The notes below the pieces were generated by a model, which saw only the letters and a list, made by a program, of their open reading frames with translations, searched no databases and was not told the DNA's origin. From Fidelibacterota bacterium (GTDB taxonomy: Bacteria; Fidelibacterota; UBA8477; JABMPR01): 64,000 bases of DNA. The position numbers and the translations under genes were made by a program. Where the stretch lies: NCBI GenBank assembly GCA_016844955.1, contig JAERTH010000052.1, positions 1 to 64,000 of the forward strand. Reading direction: 5' to 3'. Below, in pieces: positions 28,652 to 37,929 of this stretch; the stretch's first letter is position 1; each line of letters starts with the position of its first letter.

Positions 28652-29710
28652 TTATTCCTGATCCTTGTTAATTGAGGGATTTAGATTTTCAAGTCGTAAA
28701 GCCAATTCGGCCAGATCCAGAATCTTGAGATCGGGTAAGCTGTGGCCTGCCAAGCTCGTCATGGTCTTGTCAGCCATGAGGATTGGCTGCGGGGAAAGAA
28801 TCGCCGCCAGAGCCGCACTGAGGGCCAGCAAGCCGGCGCCAGCCGATGGAACCAGGGCGGCACAGGCCAACATTTTGTCAAAATCACCCTTACAAGTTTT
28901 GAGGATCGCCAGGAGGCAGGCCAGAATCTCATGTGCAATATTACCATAGCTGTAAATCTGATTGCAAACATCGGCATTGAGAAACCGGGCTAATTCCAGA
29001 ACATTTCCATTGTGCTGTTCACATCCAATGAGGGCTGATGACACACAGGTCTTAGCCATTGAATCCTGGGGCAGGCACTGGATGGCTTCCTGAATCATTG
29101 TATCCACTTGATCACCATTGCTCGCCAGACTGAACAAGGTTGCTACGGAGAGGGCTGACCATATCCCGTCTTCGAAGTGGGTGAAGGCAGCGTCAAGTTT
29201 TGTCTGATTCTGGGCAAGTTCCATATTGCTGGAGTGAACAGTCCCAATGATGGCCGCCCTTCCCAGTGCAGCATCATCAAAATAGTGTGGATTAAAACGT
29301 CCGGTTTGCGGGGCAGTCATTCCGGTTTCAATATTTCTCAGGGTTGCCTGAATACTGATTCGACCACGGATATCTTTGCGAGATGCGGCTAATTTCTGCC
29401 AGGCAGCATCCAGTACTCCATGACTCAATTCCCCTGAATTCTCTGCCAGGAGTGATGCTGTCCAAGCGGCCCATTCGGTAATATCTCCAGGGGCTGGTTT
29501 TAATGGCTCGGGTGTTTGGTTTAGAGAAAAGGGTTTGGGATGACTGGTAATATGCTCATCTCTTGACTCAGTTTCTATATTACGTCTAATTCGACTCAAC
29601 CAGAGGGGTAAATTCTGGCTGCGTTCGTACATGCTGGTCCAGCTTAATGCTTCGCCATAGGCCATTCCAAAGAGTACAGATCTCAGGGGTGATGTGATTC
29701 GTTCAGACAT
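28652..29710 (-). CDS. Degenerate ADP-ribosylglycohydrolase-like protein (predicted pseudoenzyme)
   Basis: Aligns to neighbours ('RSVLFGMAYGEALSWTSM', 'NIETGMTAPQTGRFNPHYFDDAALGRAAIIGTVH'), but TDDT reads 'GDITEWAAW' and GRDTDT is replaced by 'LVPSAGAG'. Confidence 0.8.
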   Translation of the reverse strand: MSERITSPLRSVLFGMAYGEALSWTSMYERSQNLPLWLSRIRRNIETESRDEHITSHPKPFSLNQTPEPLKPAPGDITEWAAWTASLLAENSGELSHGVLDAAWQKLAASRKDIRGRISIQATLRNIETGMTAPQTGRFNPHYFDDAALGRAAIIGTVHSSNMELAQNQTKLDAAFTHFEDGIWSALSVATLFSLASNGDQVDTMIQEAIQCLPQDSMAKTCVSSALIGCEQHNGNVLELARFLNADVCNQIYSYGNIAHEILACLLAILKTCKGDFDKMLACAALVPSAGAGLLALSAALAAILSPQPILMADKTMTSLAGHSLPDLKILDLAELALRLENLNPSINKDQE

Positions 29711-30710
29711 TAGTCATCCCCCCGGATTCTGCAATTTCTGCCAGTAGCTCAGCTGTTTTCCTCAAACTCACACCCGCCACGGATCGGACACACCGACCGG
29801 GTATTGCCTCGGTTTTTTCACACCAGGCCTGGGGAAGTTTGGCATAACCCAGACCAGCACCCAGGATACCTCCAGCGATAGCTGCGATGGTATCTGAATC
29901 ACGACCTAAATTCACACCAGCCAGGATGGTTTCTGGATATACTCCATGGCCCGCTACCAATAAGCCAAATGCCAGCCCCACGGCTTCAGGAGCCAAGTCC
30001 GCCCAGTGGTAGTAGTCACAAGCCAATGCGGCGTAAAGCGGCATAATTGCGGATCTGGCACTATCAGATTGTTCGCCAATCTTAATAGCCTTTTGAATAT
30101 TAAATGCAGTCCAGGAGTCACTTGGAATTACCTGAGTTGCAGCGGTGCATATTTCTTGGATAGTGGCTCCAGCAATTGCCACTGAAACGGCCGCGGCGAC
30201 AGCCTGTCCCCCATAAATCCCTTCTCCAGCATGACTCACCTGACCAAAGGTTTTGGCCAGTTCACTGGCTTTATCCGGCTGTCCAGGATAAACACAGCCA
30301 AAAGGGGAAGCGCACATTGCCAGGCCATCACTCCAACTGTGAATATGCTTTCCCGAAACTGGTGGCTTGAGTCCTTTCAATAGATTCTGCAATGCCAGGG
30401 CTTCGCTGAATCCTGCTCCCTTATAGGACTGCGAGTTATGGTATATGTCTTTGACCCAATGTTCAGCGATAGTATCAGAAGCGATGCTCAGTCCATATTG
30501 ACTAAGTAGCTGAGCATAAAATACTGTGAATTCAGTATCATCGGTCCCGGCTTGATCTGGCCGCAGAAAATCCTGGATATAACCATATTTTTCGGCGATG
30601 CTTTCTGGCGCCATACCCTCGGTATCAGCACCAAGTGCATCACCCACGGCCAACCCGAACAGGGCTCCCGATATGCGATCAGACAGATGCTCTTGAATCA
30701 TTTTTACCAT
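29703..30710 (-). CDS. ADP-ribosylglycohydrolase family protein
   Basis: 'GALFGLAVGDALGADTEGM', 'GTDDTEFTVFYAQLL', 'HSWSDGLAMCASPFGCVYPG', 'NLGRDSDTIAAIAGGILGAG'. Confidence 0.92.
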   Translation of the reverse strand: MVKMIQEHLSDRISGALFGLAVGDALGADTEGMAPESIAEKYGYIQDFLRPDQAGTDDTEFTVFYAQLLSQYGLSIASDTIAEHWVKDIYHNSQSYKGAGFSEALALQNLLKGLKPPVSGKHIHSWSDGLAMCASPFGCVYPGQPDKASELAKTFGQVSHAGEGIYGGQAVAAAVSVAIAGATIQEICTAATQVIPSDSWTAFNIQKAIKIGEQSDSARSAIMPLYAALACDYYHWADLAPEAVGLAFGLLVAGHGVYPETILAGVNLGRDSDTIAAIAGGILGAGLGYAKLPQAWCEKTEAIPGRCVRSVAGVSLRKTAELLAEIAESGGMTNV

Positions 30711-32068
30711 TTGAGTCCTCTTACCTGATAACGTGCCAGCACTGAGTTGCTCTCTTTTTCAATTCGGTCGGCTGTCTCCTCCAGGCTGATGCGGCCCGAG
30801 AAAAACTCCTGAAAAACCGGATTGGCAACCCGACTTTTCCACTCAATATAACCAGGCAGTCCAACCCAGGGTCCGGCAGATAGATATTGTGCTGATTCGG
30901 TTACAACCTTCCACCCATTTGAACTTTCCTGAAACATTGGATCAGCCAGACTGGATTTTCTGGCTGGCATCATCCAATCAGAGGCTGCCAGACGGGTCAT
31001 ATTCTCTGAGCTCAGTAAAAACTCAATGAATTCCATGGCTTTAGCCTGCCGGGTACAGGATTTTGGGATGCTCAGGGTTTGGGTATTTAATCCCATGGCC
31101 TGTGTTTTGGCCTTCATAGGTGGCATGACTGACCACCTGAAATTCTCATCCGCATTTTCAACGACCTGTTGTCGCGCCCAGGAACCGACACCTACTAACA
31201 TGGCATACTTCCCGCTCAGGAACCCTGGCATCATTTCAGTGCTGGACTTGCCCACGCTGGAGGGTGACATGGTTTTCTCTTCATACAGCATACTAGAAAT
31301 CCTGCCTAACAAGTCTTGCTCGGGTTCGGATACTCTGGTTACCAGATTGCCATCCTCATCATGATAAAAGAAGGATCCACCAAAAGCGATGGAGTGGTTC
31401 ATGATAAAATTTGCACTACGGCGCAGACCCATAGCCAAGCCCCATTGGTCTGTGATTCCATCACTATTTTTATCCAGGGTTAATTTCTGGGCAGCAACGC
31501 TCAAGTCATCCCAACTCCAGGGCTCTTCAAAGGTGGGAGGAATGATACCGGCCTCTTCCAGCAAATCCTGATTGTAGAGCACCAAGAATGACTCGTTTAT
31601 AAACGGAATTCCCACGACTTCACCGGTAGACCGAGTGACTGAAGCCCAATCAACGGGCAAGATGTCATTCCGCAATTCATCTGAAATGTAGGGTGATAAG
31701 TCCGCTACATATCCCCTCAGGGCAAAATCTACGACGATGGCTGACTCATAGTGAAAAATATCGGGGATATCCCCAGTCTCGAATCCGGTGATGAGGTAGT
31801 CGTGAATGGCGTTCCAGCTGCCCTGGATAAATTGGACGGACTGCTCGGGGTGCTCATCATTCCATTGGGCGGTAATTTCCTGGACTGCAGCCACGGCATC
31901 CACCTGCCAGGCCAGGCTGAGGAATTTGAGGGGACCCGTTTGCTCGCGGGATTCCGCATGTCGCATGGAACGCTCCCCTGCGATGTAAAATGATATCACG
32001 ACCAGTGCCAGAGCACCAGCAATCAGAAAACCCTTATAGTAAAGCAGGAAGGAAATTAATCGTCGCAT
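30704..32068 (-). CDS. ABC sugar transporter extracellular solute-binding protein, TM-anchored N-terminus
   Basis: Start at MRRLISFLLYYKGFLIAGALALVVISFYIAG, immediately after the permease stop; 'DIPDIFHYESAIVVDFALRGYVADLSPYI', 'AMEFIEFLLSSENMTRLA' SBP family 1 features. Track start 32113 overlaps the permease. Confidence 0.9.
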   Translation of the reverse strand: MRRLISFLLYYKGFLIAGALALVVISFYIAGERSMRHAESREQTGPLKFLSLAWQVDAVAAVQEITAQWNDEHPEQSVQFIQGSWNAIHDYLITGFETGDIPDIFHYESAIVVDFALRGYVADLSPYISDELRNDILPVDWASVTRSTGEVVGIPFINESFLVLYNQDLLEEAGIIPPTFEEPWSWDDLSVAAQKLTLDKNSDGITDQWGLAMGLRRSANFIMNHSIAFGGSFFYHDEDGNLVTRVSEPEQDLLGRISSMLYEEKTMSPSSVGKSSTEMMPGFLSGKYAMLVGVGSWARQQVVENADENFRWSVMPPMKAKTQAMGLNTQTLSIPKSCTRQAKAMEFIEFLLSSENMTRLAASDWMMPARKSSLADPMFQESSNGWKVVTESAQYLSAGPWVGLPGYIEWKSRVANPVFQEFFSGRISLEETADRIEKESNSVLARYQVRGLKW

Positions 32069-32070
32069 GG

Positions 32071-32934
32071 CTACCCTTTCACCGCACCCTGGAGGGTACC
32101 CGATGTGAACCATTTTCGCAGGACGGCGAACAGAATTATTGAGGGAATGGTGGCCATAAAACTGGCTGCAGCCAGAGGTCCGGTTCTGGCCTGACCTTCA
32201 ATGCCGGTGAAGCGAGCCAGCTCGACAGGTAAGGTGGATAAATCAGGGCTTTTCAGTAATACCAGGGCAAAGAAAAACTCATTCCAGGCCGTGATGAAGG
32301 CAAACATAACTGAGGCTCCAATGGCTGGTAGCAATAATGGCATAATTATCTTGTAGATGATCTGGGTCTGACTGGCACCATCAATTGCGGCGGCTTCCTC
32401 CAATTCCACAGGAATTTCTTTTACATAGCCCTGCAACATCCAGAGCACGAAGGGTATATCCCAAACGACATAGACCAATACTAAGCCAGCCAGAGTATCG
32501 GTTAATTGCAGGGATCGCAATATCATATACAATGGAATCATGATTAGAATGGCGGGGAAAATCTGTGTAGTCAGAATCCAGCCCATGACAGCCTTGTTAA
32601 TTGAGGTTTTATAACGCGTGAGCGCATACGCGGCTGGCAAAGATATTAAGACCACGATCACTGAAGTTATACAGCCAACATAAAAACTATTCAGAATACT
32701 CTTCAGTAGACGTTCTTCTTTGAGCACTGAGAAATAGTGCTCTCCTGTGAATACCTTGGGAATGAGAGTGGGGATACCAGAATAAATTTCAGGTGTGGGT
32801 TTGAAGGAGGTCGATATCATCCACAGTAGCGGAAAAAGCAAGTATATCAGGTAGGTGAGGATCAGCAGATGCATGATGGTTTTAGTCAATCCGCGTTTCA
32901 TCAGGTGCAGCGAAAACATTTCGGGTCTCTGCAT
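32071..32934 (-). CDS. Carbohydrate ABC transporter permease (MalG-like)
   Basis: 'ELEEAAAIDGASQTQIIYKIIMPLLLPAIGASVMFAFITAWNEFFFALVLL' EAA loop. Confidence 0.95.
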   Translation of the reverse strand: MQRPEMFSLHLMKRGLTKTIMHLLILTYLIYLLFPLLWMISTSFKPTPEIYSGIPTLIPKVFTGEHYFSVLKEERLLKSILNSFYVGCITSVIVVLISLPAAYALTRYKTSINKAVMGWILTTQIFPAILIMIPLYMILRSLQLTDTLAGLVLVYVVWDIPFVLWMLQGYVKEIPVELEEAAAIDGASQTQIIYKIIMPLLLPAIGASVMFAFITAWNEFFFALVLLKSPDLSTLPVELARFTGIEGQARTGPLAAASFMATIPSIILFAVLRKWFTSGTLQGAVKG

Positions 32935-33836
32935 TATTCGCCCATCCTTTCCTTCAGCTGGACTCGCAGATAAAAGAATAGAAAGAGTGAAATGATAATC
33001 ACCATGACATTGCCAATGGCCGCTGCGTAGCCTACATAGCCATAGCGAAAAGCCTCTTCATAGGCAGCCAACATTGGGAGCCTGGTTAATCCGCCCGGTC
33101 CTCCTTCGGTAAGAATCCAGACCAGGCCGAAAGCGTTAAAATTCCACATAAAGGACAGTGAAACTACAGCTGCCATGATGGGTTTCATTAGTGGCAGCGT
33201 GATATGCCTGAATTTTCGCAAACTGGTGGCACCATCCAATTCAGCGGCTTCATACAGGCTTGAAGGGATGGTTTTCAACCCCGCCAGAAAAAAAAGTGCC
33301 GCTTTGGGTATTTCTCCCCAAACGCCAGCCACAATAATGGCCGGAATAGCCCACTCGAAACTGGTTAGCCAGTTGATAGGTTCGTTGATGAGTCCCCATT
33401 GAGTAAGAATCAGGTTCAAAGCACCTGTATCGGGGCTATAAATCTGCCTCCAGATCAATCCCCGCACAATGGGTGGCATAGCCCACGGCACAAGCATGAG
33501 GACTGTATAGATGGGGATTAATCTCAATCCCTGATTGAGCAAAAGAGCCAACCCTAGTCCTAGCCCAATTTGCAAAGCTGTAACAATGGCTGTCCACAAA
33601 AAACCAACCCCCATGGAGCGCCAGAAAAACCGGTCGTGAAGCATAATGCGATAATTTTCCAGACCGGAGAAATGCATTTGTCCGCCAAGCTCATAGTCCG
33701 TGAAGCCGATATAGATTCCGCGGAGCAGTGGCACCAGAGAGATCAGCATGACTGGTACCAGTATAGGTAACAGGAGCTGAAGTTGATCCAAATTCTGATT
33801 TTTGGGTCGGGAGGTCAGAACCGAGTTAAGGGACAT
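32934..33836 (-). CDS. Sugar ABC transporter permease (MalF-like)
   Basis: 'LYEAAELDGATSLRKFRHITLPLMKPIMAAVVSLSFMWNFNAFGLVWILTEGGPGGLT' EAA loop. Confidence 0.95.
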   Translation of the reverse strand: MSLNSVLTSRPKNQNLDQLQLLLPILVPVMLISLVPLLRGIYIGFTDYELGGQMHFSGLENYRIMLHDRFFWRSMGVGFLWTAIVTALQIGLGLGLALLLNQGLRLIPIYTVLMLVPWAMPPIVRGLIWRQIYSPDTGALNLILTQWGLINEPINWLTSFEWAIPAIIVAGVWGEIPKAALFFLAGLKTIPSSLYEAAELDGATSLRKFRHITLPLMKPIMAAVVSLSFMWNFNAFGLVWILTEGGPGGLTRLPMLAAYEEAFRYGYVGYAAAIGNVMVIIISLFLFFYLRVQLKERMGE

Positions 33837-33943
33837 AGTTGATGGACTATGATTTAGATTTTAATGAGTAGCAATTTACACACATGATCGTTAAACATAG
33901 CTCCCAGGCTGAATAAAGACAAGACCAGCTCTTCCATGTCCGA

Positions 33944-34882
33944 TTAGGTGCTCTCAACAGAAACAGTGTTTTTCAGATAGGTATTCACCTCATTCAAGTG
34001 AGGAATCGCTGTCTGAGCTCCCACTTGAGTTACTGATAAACCCGCAGCAGCGATTGCCAGTAAAACCGTTTCCTCCAATGTGTCCACCCCAGAATAATTT
34101 GCAGCGAGAAAACCACTGAACACATCACCGGCACCGACTGTGTCAATGGCTTCAACATCAATTGAAGGAATCAGTTTTTGATTTCCATGACTTGACATGA
34201 AGACACCTTTACTCCCCAGAGTAATCAATATCGTTTCAATTCCATATGCATGGAGTGCATCTGCAGCCTGTATTAAAGAGGTCTCATCAGAGATCCTTAT
34301 TCCAGTAAGTTTTTCTGCTTCAATACTGTTAGGGGTTATGATAGTGATATCTTTGAGCAACTCAGGCTCAAGACACTGAACCGGGGCAGGATTCAGGATG
34401 ACACTGACACCGCTTTCGGAGGCAATTCTAATCGCGGATGCCACTGATTCCATGGGCGTTTCCAATTGAGCAAGCAACACATCTGCCATACTAATAACCT
34501 GAGAGTTCTGGTCAACATCAGCTCCAGTTAATTTCCAGTTTGCTCCAGAGATAACCACAATACTGTTCTCGCCCTGATTGCTTACCGTAATGAAGGCCAT
34601 GCCAGTTGGGGTTCCAGGTTCCTGCTGGATGAGATCACTTCGGATGCCCTCTGCTGATAGTGCCGAAATGGCTTCTTCCCCGTACTGATCTGCTCCCACC
34701 TTGGCCAAGAATCTCACCTGAGCCCCGGCACGGGCAGCAGCAACTGCCTGATTGGCTCCCTTACCGCCATGTCCATATTGAATACTGTTACCAATGACGG
34801 TTTCACCAATTTGAGGTAGTGCCTCTGTGGTAATGGTCATATCAACATTATAACTACCGACGACTACAACTTTATTCATCAT
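33944..34882 (-). CDS. rbsK: Ribokinase (PfkB family)
   Basis: 'VVVGSYNVDMTI', 'GGKGANQAVAAARAGA', 'TVGAGDVFSGFLAA', 'AAAGLSVTQVGAQTAIP': ribokinase signatures. Confidence 0.9.
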   Translation of the reverse strand: MMNKVVVVGSYNVDMTITTEALPQIGETVIGNSIQYGHGGKGANQAVAAARAGAQVRFLAKVGADQYGEEAISALSAEGIRSDLIQQEPGTPTGMAFITVSNQGENSIVVISGANWKLTGADVDQNSQVISMADVLLAQLETPMESVASAIRIASESGVSVILNPAPVQCLEPELLKDITIITPNSIEAEKLTGIRISDETSLIQAADALHAYGIETILITLGSKGVFMSSHGNQKLIPSIDVEAIDTVGAGDVFSGFLAANYSGVDTLEETVLLAIAAAGLSVTQVGAQTAIPHLNEVNTYLKNTVSVEST

Positions 34883-34901
34883 ATCATTCCTGAAAATATC
34901 G

Positions 34902-35900
34902 CTAGAAGGTCAATCCAAATGAAAACATATTTACTTGCTTTAGGACGCCAAAATCCAGATAGGTATAGTCAAAAGACAATCCATAAGCGCCCACCGGATA
35001 ATTCACACCGAGACCAAAAGTCAAACCTTCAGCATCATAGTTAAAGCGATATCCTCCTCTTAGAAAGAGCATCTCCTGGAACACATACTCAGTGCCAAAA
35101 TTAATTTTTTCAGAGCCATCACTTTGCACTTTGCCTTCAAGCACAAGCGTGAGATAGTTTTTATCACCATCCACTTCAAAGAAATCATAAGCAACACCCG
35201 TCCTGAATTCCAGGGGCATGCGAATATCAACTGGTTCCGACTGAAGTTCCTCGCTATACCCTACCAGATGGGTATCCGATCCAAAATTTCTGGCTGCAAT
35301 GGACAACCGAAGGCTATTCAAACCAGTGTAGTAGAGTGTTGAAAAATCAATGGCCCAGTTGCTCATTCCCAGGCCTGCAATTTCTTCACGTATATAGCGG
35401 AAATTTGCACCCAACGCCAGTTTATCAGTAATCAGTTTCGCATAAGCAACACCAATTGCCAGATCGCTACCGGTAAAATAATTACCTGTAATTACCGGGG
35501 CTGTTGTCCCACCTTGTCGCTGTTCGTGAATGGTTTCCGGAATTTCCCCATAATCTAAACTGACATAACTAAATGCAACGGTTCCATAACTGCCCAGCCC
35601 CTTTGACATGGCCAGCGAGGTATGGTTTATATCAGCAATCCACCCCATAGAGTTGAATTGAATATCAAGGTCCTGTATATGCCCCAAAATTGCCGGGCTA
35701 CCAAATGCAACATTGGCATTGGCAACCTTATTCACCAGGAGGACCCCACCCATGGCAGCTTGTCTGGGGTCGGGATTGATTTTTAAAAACTGCCAACCCG
35801 ATTGACCTGAACGCTCAATATTAATTGGATCAAGACCGTTTTGCCCAAAAATGGCTGCTGAGAGAATCAGTAGAACCACAATATTTTTATTTACAAACAT
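34902..35900 (-). CDS. PorV/PorQ-like outer-membrane beta-barrel protein
   Basis: 'SGWQFLKINPDPRQAAMGG...VANANVAFGSPAIL', C-term 'GAYGLSFDYTYLDFGVLKQVNMFSFGLTF'. Confidence 0.75.
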   Translation of the reverse strand: MFVNKNIVVLLILSAAIFGQNGLDPINIERSGQSGWQFLKINPDPRQAAMGGVLLVNKVANANVAFGSPAILGHIQDLDIQFNSMGWIADINHTSLAMSKGLGSYGTVAFSYVSLDYGEIPETIHEQRQGGTTAPVITGNYFTGSDLAIGVAYAKLITDKLALGANFRYIREEIAGLGMSNWAIDFSTLYYTGLNSLRLSIAARNFGSDTHLVGYSEELQSEPVDIRMPLEFRTGVAYDFFEVDGDKNYLTLVLEGKVQSDGSEKINFGTEYVFQEMLFLRGGYRFNYDAEGLTFGLGVNYPVGAYGLSFDYTYLDFGVLKQVNMFSFGLTF

Positions 35901-35940
35901 AAGTCACCAGATTTGTAAGAGTCAATGATTAAATACATTT

Positions 35941-37929
35941 TCATTTGATGATAGCCAGCTTTCCGATGAAGGTTTCGCCCTCATGCCCAGACACCATTGA
36001 TTCAACTGAATAGATGTAAAACCCGGGAGCAACACCCAATGCCCATTTTGTCAACTGGTAGTCGATATTGGCAATGGAACCCCAGGCAGCCGATCCAGTC
36101 CCATCGTCATGTTCAATCTCCTGCACCAGTTCACCAGAAACAGTGAAAACCTTGATTTTTGCGGCACCTGGCAATCCCATGAATTGAATTCGGTACCGTT
36201 CTCCTGTTCCAGACAAGCCACTATGCTGTCTGAATGGATTTGGAACGACATAGACATCTGCGGGAAAATCTTCATTATGAGGTAGCGTCGGGTAAATCGG
36301 GAACCTATTATTGTTAACTTTTCCACTTTCGTTCCCATCTGTATCATAGGTAGTAATGGTATAATAGTAACCCACTGAAGCAGCAACTTCACTATCTACA
36401 TAACGCGCTATACCTTCATTGGCTTCGATCGCCTGACTGGGTATCTCCACCAGTAAATCCCAGGGACCAATGGTGAAGTAGGTGGATCTATAAATTCGAT
36501 ACCCCGCCAGATCATTAACACCAGTAATTGGGTCCACATAAGTATCGGAGACTACTGGCCACTCTATTATAACATTGCCTGGTTGAGAGCTAATAGTCAG
36601 ACTATTTTCACCATTGGTAGGTGTTGGTGGTGGGTGCGATTCTGGTTCTAAATCCTGGGCATATAGTTGTTGGGCAGATTCGACGTTTGAGAGCAATGCC
36701 TCCAGGGACTCCGTTTTCAAATCATTTAAATTGTCGATGCCTCCTTCAACAATCTTGGAACGATCCATTTCACCCATGACTTCGGCGAAGACCAAAGTGA
36801 TTTTTTGAAAGGGGGTCATGGTAAAAGGACCGACGCTTAGCAGGTAAATCGGACTTCTTTCATATTTATTGCCTCCCTCACCGCCTGCTTCCCGGGCATC
36901 ATCCCAGGATAAGTGTGGTTGTTCATGGGTCATGACTTCTTTAAAGCGACTTGGTTCATCAACGGTGTGAATGAATATTCTGTCTTCCACGGGGGCGTTT
37001 GTAGCACCGCTCTTAGAACCATATTCCAGAATATTCCTGTACACATTTCCACCTGCATCGTCCAGAACGATAGCGCTAAAATAGGCGGGTGCATCAAACT
37101 CGTGCTCTTTAGAGTTCAACTCTAGAATGTCCCGTGAATCAGCTATATCACCCATTTCTGGACCCACACCAAAGTTATAATGGATGGGCGTCTCATCTTC
37201 CCAGTTGTAGCTCCAATCATCATAGAAATAGAAAAGCTCATTATCTTCATCCCAACCATACTTTTCATCTTTCTGTGACATGCTGCGAACCGTAAACAGC
37301 AAGCTATAGCGCATGCCAAAATAGAAGTCAGTTATGTTTGAAAACTTCTTATTGGTTATCTCAACTTCATGGATAATGAAATCATCGTATTTGGGATAGG
37401 ACCAGACACGACTTGTGCGCCTGATTTCGACCTCGGCTCCATACACATAATGAGAACCTGCAGCTACTTGCTCCCCCTTTATGGACGAATCTGCTAAATT
37501 GTAGTTATTTGTCATCAACATTTCTTCGACTGGGAAAACATCAACACCTGAAGGGAAATATCGTGTGTCTAGGGTATAGGCCTGTTCAATATCATTTCTC
37601 ACCCCATATAGCGCATATCCACCTGCGCCCAGATAATTCAATGCATCCTGAATATTGGGACCTTTTGAATATCCGGGATAATCCAATCCATGATATACAT
37701 TTACAATTTCTGTGGGATCACCATATTGCAATGAATTGTGGAGTGTTGCCCAAAGATTGCCCCTGTTCAACGTCTGTTTTGACCACCCCTGGGCCATCAC
37801 CTCACCGGAAAGCATACCCATTAAGAGGATTAATGCTGTCCCCAAACGTATATTTATAATTGCTTTGTCACTGAAGCCCATCGTCGCAAATCGCCTTATT
37901 GAATGATTTATTCTATTGAGGATTCTCAT
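35941..37929 (-). CDS. Secreted/surface protein with Fn3-like region and C-terminal sorting-like domain
   Basis: Signal peptide; 'LAGYRIYRSTYFTIGPWDLLVEIP' Fn3; C-term 'VYVVPNPFRQHSG...KIKVFTVSGELVQEI...GFYIYSVES'. Confidence 0.7.
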   Translation of the reverse strand: MRILNRINHSIRRFATMGFSDKAIINIRLGTALILLMGMLSGEVMAQGWSKQTLNRGNLWATLHNSLQYGDPTEIVNVYHGLDYPGYSKGPNIQDALNYLGAGGYALYGVRNDIEQAYTLDTRYFPSGVDVFPVEEMLMTNNYNLADSSIKGEQVAAGSHYVYGAEVEIRRTSRVWSYPKYDDFIIHEVEITNKKFSNITDFYFGMRYSLLFTVRSMSQKDEKYGWDEDNELFYFYDDWSYNWEDETPIHYNFGVGPEMGDIADSRDILELNSKEHEFDAPAYFSAIVLDDAGGNVYRNILEYGSKSGATNAPVEDRIFIHTVDEPSRFKEVMTHEQPHLSWDDAREAGGEGGNKYERSPIYLLSVGPFTMTPFQKITLVFAEVMGEMDRSKIVEGGIDNLNDLKTESLEALLSNVESAQQLYAQDLEPESHPPPTPTNGENSLTISSQPGNVIIEWPVVSDTYVDPITGVNDLAGYRIYRSTYFTIGPWDLLVEIPSQAIEANEGIARYVDSEVAASVGYYYTITTYDTDGNESGKVNNNRFPIYPTLPHNEDFPADVYVVPNPFRQHSGLSGTGERYRIQFMGLPGAAKIKVFTVSGELVQEIEHDDGTGSAAWGSIANIDYQLTKWALGVAPGFYIYSVESMVSGHEGETFIGKLAIIK

